A stretch of DNA of 9,296 bases, taken from NCBI GenBank assembly GCA_007121375.1, contig SKLX01000150.1, positions 1-9,296 of the forward strand, given 5' to 3'. A program made the position numbers and the translations under genes. Shown in pieces: positions 6,307 to 9,296 of the stretch. Position 1 is the first letter of the stretch. Every line of letters begins with the position of its first letter. The notes beneath the pieces were generated by a model. That model worked only from the letters and a program-made list of their open reading frames with translations. It searched no databases and was not told the origin of the DNA. This stretch comes from Bacillota bacterium (GTDB lineage Bacteria; Bacillota; Dethiobacteria; SKNC01).

Positions 6307-7833
6307 TTAATGAAGTTTTTCGAGAATGCCTGGAATCTCTTCCAGTATTTTGTTTCTTACATCTTCTGGCAACCTTTTCACTGGAAGGCTTAAAATTCTT
6401 TCTTTTTCTTCTTTAGCTTTTGCCATTGTTTCGTCCATATCTTCTCTATCACTCTCAAAGGAGTATTCCAGGTAGAGATCCCCTTTGTGTAACTGTTTTC
6501 TGGCATACTTGGCATAAATGCGGTAAGGACTTTTCATAACTTTTCGTATTATCTTTAAATTATCCTCAATGCTTTCATCTGTTACATTGGGCTCCCGGTA
6601 AACCCTTTTGATCATGCCTATATGGGCATTATCCAGAACTGCTTGTTCAGGGCAAAAAGTTTGCGTTTCTTCTAAAAGCCCAAAGGAATAGTGCAATAGA
6701 TGGGGTCCCCCTTGAGATACACACAGGTGTGAAAGCATTTTTTCAACGGAGGCCTGAATCCCCGGGGTTTTTGCATCTGAAACCCCTGCAGAGGAATAAC
6801 AGGGTAGTCCATAAAACCTGGCCATCTGTATACAACTCATATTATACTGGCTAAACTCAGGGGCACCGTACATGTCATGGAGGTTATCCATGCGAGCTCT
6901 TACTGGAACACTTCCGTAAATAACGGGGGAACCAGGATTTGCTATCTGGCTCAAGACCACTGCACTTAATATTTCTGCATTAATCTGACTTACAATTCCT
7001 ATTTCATCTATTGGTGCCGTTGAACCTCCTTGAGGACTGCTGGATATAACAATGGGAAATCCTCTTTTATTGACTTCCAGCAAATTAGTTGTAGACTCTT
7101 CAGTCAGCTGTAAGGGACTTTTAGTTACACAGCTTATAAAGGACACCACCGGGTTTTCTTTAACAGCTTCTTTACCTCCTGCTATTATTTCAGCCATTTT
7201 AATGACATTATCCAGCTGGCGTACATCTGTTATTCCAGCCAGAACATGTTTGGTCATATTATCAAGACAGGCAAAAAACTTGTTGACATCTTTGTTTTCG
7301 TTAGTGATTTCCGGATCCTGAATATTAACATTTCTGATAAAAAAATCTAAGTTTTCGAAATTTTCGCCAAGCCTGGCAGATTCACAGAGATCTTTAAGGG
7401 TTCCTCTTTTTCTCTTGAATGTAGGGAACACTGCAGTAGTTTCCGGATCATCTTTTTTAACGTAGGTATCCATACTTATTTCTAAGATATAGTTTGTTTC
7501 TGAACCACTACCAAAGTAAGCCCTTGGCTTATTTCCATCTAATACCAGCTTATTTTTTGGATCTCTGGCTCCTAAAACAACTTTTTTAGGCGCCGTTTTT
7601 AGAGCCTTTTCCAGTAAAGTTTCAGGAATCTTGACGGACCAGGCCTTGTCTCCCTCTTCGGGAACTTTAGTAACTTCTGCTCCTGCTTCTTCAAAATATT
7701 TTGCAGCTTCTTCGTGAAATACCAGGACTCCCGGATCCTCTAGTATTTCCATACTGGCTTTATGGATTCTATTAATCTCTTCATCGTTTAACCTTAAATA
7801 GGGATTGACTACTACTCCTTCTCTGAAATCCAT
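6307..7833 (-). CDS. MttB-superfamily methylamine:corrinoid methyltransferase (paralogue B3)
   Basis: A 508-residue MttB homologue and first gene of the methyltransferase run. Motifs: LNDEEINRIHKAS at 15-27, AYFGSGS at 105-111 (the usual GTGG is GSGS), GTLKDL at 144-149, KSPLQL at 238-243, PQGGSTAP at 267-274, NPGSPVIYGS at 299-308, AGVSDAKTPGIQASVEK at 349-365. Between the glycine motif and TLKDL there are about 17 more residues than in B1, a lysine- and charge-rich insertion around 120-142. The C-terminus (after about 455) is a charged helical extension not seen in B1 or B2. There is no in-frame amber, so pyrrolysine is not used. GGAGG lies ten bases before the ATG. Expected partner is the corrinoid protein 92 bp downstream. 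A candidate promoter, palindrome and hairpin lie just upstream, so it is probably the first gene of the operon. Substrate unknown; glycine or other betaines are plausible from the non-pyrrolysine family. Confidence 0.92.
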   Translation of the reverse strand: MDFREGVVVNPYLRLNDEEINRIHKASMEILEDPGVLVFHEEAAKYFEEAGAEVTKVPEEGDKAWSVKIPETLLEKALKTAPKKVVLGARDPKNKLVLDGNKPRAYFGSGSETNYILEISMDTYVKKDDPETTAVFPTFKRKRGTLKDLCESARLGENFENLDFFIRNVNIQDPEITNENKDVNKFFACLDNMTKHVLAGITDVRQLDNVIKMAEIIAGGKEAVKENPVVSFISCVTKSPLQLTEESTTNLLEVNKRGFPIVISSSPQGGSTAPIDEIGIVSQINAEILSAVVLSQIANPGSPVIYGSVPVRARMDNLHDMYGAPEFSQYNMSCIQMARFYGLPCYSSAGVSDAKTPGIQASVEKMLSHLCVSQGGPHLLHYSFGLLEETQTFCPEQAVLDNAHIGMIKRVYREPNVTDESIEDNLKIIRKVMKSPYRIYAKYARKQLHKGDLYLEYSFESDREDMDETMAKAKEEKERILSLPVKRLPEDVRNKILEEIPGILEKLH

Positions 7834-7860
7834 TATCTAACAACCTCCAGAATTTTTATA

Positions 7861-7907
7861 GTAGAATGCACCTTGATTGATCTTAAAGTCACCTAAGGTG
7901 CATCTAC
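7861..7907 (-). promoter_or_regulatory. Bulged hairpin in the leader of the methyltransferase operon
   Basis: Arms 7861-7874 and 7895-7907 pair over 13 positions with a single bulged A (core ATGCACCTT/AAGGTGCAT) around a 20-base loop, about 17 bases upstream of the GGAGG of B3. The loop contains another AGGTG, so CACCT-T-AGGTG is a short competing hairpin. No T-run follows on either strand, so it is not a terminator. It could be a folded leader or a spaced inverted-repeat operator. Confidence 0.5.
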
Positions 7908-7920
7908 ATAGAATTAACTG

Positions 7921-7936
7921 TTTAACAATTTAACAA
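7921..7936. repeat. Tandem 8-bp direct repeat TTTAACAA x2
   Basis: Two exact adjacent copies of TTTAACAA, followed by TTAA and preceded by a related AACTG, in the gap upstream of B3. On the minus strand this reads as spaced TTGTTAA copies, downstream of the best -10 candidate. It may be a regulator site or simply AT-rich low-complexity sequence. Confidence 0.5.
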
Positions 7937-7948
7937 TTAAAGATGATC

Positions 7949-7977
7949 ATTATACATATAGTATACCTATATGATAT
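7949..7977 (-). promoter_or_regulatory. Candidate promoter with palindromic operator for the methyltransferase operon
   Basis: On the minus strand a perfect TATAAT (7954-7949) directly follows TG. A 7-bp inverted repeat, CATATAG-N5-CTATATG (7973-7955), fills the position of the -10/-35 spacer. At 17-bp spacing the -35 would be ATATCA (7977-7972), only three matches to TTGACA, so an activator may be needed. The region is AT-rich, so a chance -10 match is possible; the palindrome in the spacer is what makes it credible. Confidence 0.4.
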
Positions 7978-7996
7978 TGTAATAATATCTTAATTT

Positions 7997-8021
7997 AAAA
8001 AACTAGGTGCCTCCATCCCAG
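7997..8021 (-). terminator. Weak terminator overlapping the adenosylhomocysteinase stop
   Basis: CTGGG (8021-8017) can pair with CCTAG (8007-8003) over five positions, one a G-U wobble, with a nine-base loop, and is followed at once by TTTTTT (8002-7997). The stem includes the TAG stop. It is short, so termination would be modest, but it supports the gene upstream being a separate unit from the methyltransferase genes. Confidence 0.3.
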
Positions 8022-9250
8022 GAACTCAGATAGGTGACTTGCTCTTCAGTCATTTCTTCAATTTCAATATTCATGCTTATTAATTTTAAACGGGCTATTT
8101 CCTTGTCAATATCCTGAGGTACTGGATATACTGCATTTTCAAGATTTTTGCCTTCCCTGATGATATATTCTGCAGATAAAGCCTGGTTAGCAAAACTCAT
8201 ATCCATTACATCTGCCGGATGCCCTTCTCCGGCAGCCAGGTTAACAAGTCTCCCTTCTCCTATTATATAAATTCTTTTGTTATCTTTTAGAAGGTATTCT
8301 TCTATATTTTCTCTTACTTTCTTAATTTGTTTGCTTTCTTCAGCCAGTGATTTTATATTAATTTCTACATTGAAGTGACCTGCATTACAGACAATTACTC
8401 CATCTTTCATCAGTCTCAAGTGTTTTGAATCTACTACATTGATATTTCCTGTGGCAGTAACTACAAAATCAGCAGTTGGGGCTACATTTGCCATGTTGCT
8501 AACCTGGAAGCCGTCCATTGTAGCCTCCAATGCCTTAGTAGGATCTACTTCTACAATTGTGACTTTGGCTCCCATACCCCTGGCTTTGCTGGCGATGCCC
8601 CTGCCGCACCATCCATAACCTACTACTACAAAGTTACTTCCTGCTAACAGGTAATTGGTAGCTCTTAGAATACCATCTATGGTTGATTGACCGGTTCCGT
8701 ACCTGTTATCAAACATATGCTTGGTAAGGGCATCATTTACAGCAATCATAGGATACTTTAATACCCTATCCTTTGCCATGGCCTTTAAACGAATTACACC
8801 GGTAGTAGTTTCTTCTGTACCCCCTAAAACATTCTCAATTAACTCAGGTCTTTCGGTATGTAGGGTGTTTACCAGGTCTGCTCCATCATCGATAGTTACA
8901 TGGGGCTTAATATCTAATACTTTATGAATATTATTGTAATAGCTTTCTTTGCTTTCGCCTCTTTGGGCATAGGTATTTATGCCATAAATATCGTTTAAAG
9001 CAGCTACAACGTCATCCTGGGTGCTGAGGGGGTTTGAGGCACATAATGCTACTTCACCACCACCATCTTTAATTGTTCGCATCAGGTTAGCTGTTTTGGC
9101 AGTTACATGCAGGCATGCAGCCACAAGGTACCCTGAAAAAGGCTTCTCCTTAATCCATTTTTCAGAAATAGATTGAACTACGGGCATTTTTATCCTGACC
9201 CATTCAATTTTTTGTTGTCCCTTTATTGCCTGATCATTTTTTTGTCCCAT
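8003..9250 (-). CDS. ahcY: S-adenosylhomocysteine hydrolase (adenosylhomocysteinase)
   Basis: Reversibly splits S-adenosylhomocysteine into adenosine and homocysteine with bound NAD, relieving product inhibition of SAM-dependent methyltransferases; cytoplasmic. The 415 residues carry the expected motifs: LHVTAKTA at 47-54, NPLSTQDD at 73-80, DDGAD at 121-125, EETTTG at 146-151, NDALTKHMFDNRYGTGQS at 172-189 (catalytic K177, D181), NAD-binding GYGWCGRG at 211-218, NAGHFNVE at 289-296, and AAGEGHPADVMDMSF at 339-353. It is the short bacterial/archaeal form ending in YLSSWDGGT, without the KYRY tail of the long form. A related archaeal enzyme prefers S-inosylhomocysteine, so nucleoside specificity is not certain. 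GGAGG lies 13 bases before the ATG, somewhat far. A weak -10-like TATTAT at 9288-9283 suggests its own promoter whose -35 would be outside the window. Stop is TAG. It sits 169 bp upstream of B3. Confidence 0.96.
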   Translation of the reverse strand: MGQKNDQAIKGQQKIEWVRIKMPVVQSISEKWIKEKPFSGYLVAACLHVTAKTANLMRTIKDGGGEVALCASNPLSTQDDVVAALNDIYGINTYAQRGESKESYYNNIHKVLDIKPHVTIDDGADLVNTLHTERPELIENVLGGTEETTTGVIRLKAMAKDRVLKYPMIAVNDALTKHMFDNRYGTGQSTIDGILRATNYLLAGSNFVVVGYGWCGRGIASKARGMGAKVTIVEVDPTKALEATMDGFQVSNMANVAPTADFVVTATGNINVVDSKHLRLMKDGVIVCNAGHFNVEINIKSLAEESKQIKKVRENIEEYLLKDNKRIYIIGEGRLVNLAAGEGHPADVMDMSFANQALSAEYIIREGKNLENAVYPVPQDIDKEIARLKLISMNIEIEEMTEEQVTYLSSWDGGT

Positions 9251-9296
9251 TAGTTAATTAATTCCTCCAAGTTTTTGCAGTTATAATAAAAGCAAA

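Noticed and set aside
5916..6416. Plus-strand 166-codon open frame, and others such as 4512-4898 and 4708-5049
   Set aside because: They lie opposite well-supported minus-strand genes, have no family-like motifs and no proper ribosome binding sites; antisense shadows.

Overview
The window looks like low-GC, probably anaerobic Firmicute (Clostridia-type) DNA. It is AT-rich, has strong GGAGG-type ribosome binding sites, and encodes three MttB-superfamily methyltransferases with a dedicated corrinoid protein, a gene set known from acetogens and other anaerobes that live on methylated amines. Genus cannot be assigned from what is visible. All recognisable genes lie on the minus strand, so transcription runs from high to low coordinates; ORFs on the plus strand are shadows.

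Layout in transcription order. (1) S-adenosylhomocysteinase, 9250-8003, complete. (2) A 169-bp gap with a candidate promoter/operator palindrome, a tandem 8-bp repeat and a bulged hairpin. (3) MttB-like methyltransferase 'B3', 7833-6307. (4) A corrinoid (B12-binding) protein, 6214-5531, whose stop overlaps the start of (5) MttB-like 'B2', 5534-4068. (6) An asparagine-synthetase-like ATP-dependent amide synthetase, best start 3995, end 2523, lacking the N-terminal catalytic cysteine of its glutaminase domain. (7) A 168-bp gap with a terminator-like hairpin and a second hairpin whose loop is complementary to the first, a possible attenuator. (8) A TIM-barrel sugar-phosphate isomerase/epimerase-like protein, 2354-1578. 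(9) MttB-like 'B1', ORF 1600-71, overlapping the previous gene by 23 bp or possibly starting downstream at an ATT codon. (10) A possible next gene entering at position 22 and leaving the window.

Inferred working model: one or more MttB paralogues transfer a methyl group from a quaternary or tertiary amine to Co(I) of the single corrinoid protein, and an enzyme outside the window passes it on to tetrahydrofolate or another acceptor. None of the three MttBs needs amber read-through, so they are of the non-pyrrolysine type (known members act on glycine betaine, proline betaine, carnitine or gamma-butyrobetaine); substrates cannot be read from sequence here. No corrinoid:THF methyltransferase, reductive activator or transporter is present. 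The adenosylhomocysteinase serves the SAM cycle and appears to be a separate transcription unit upstream. The most unusual aspect is the interleaving of an apparently glutaminase-dead asparagine-synthetase homologue and a sugar-isomerase-like protein among the MttB genes, suggesting a pathway that handles an amidated or conjugated methylamine; that is inference.
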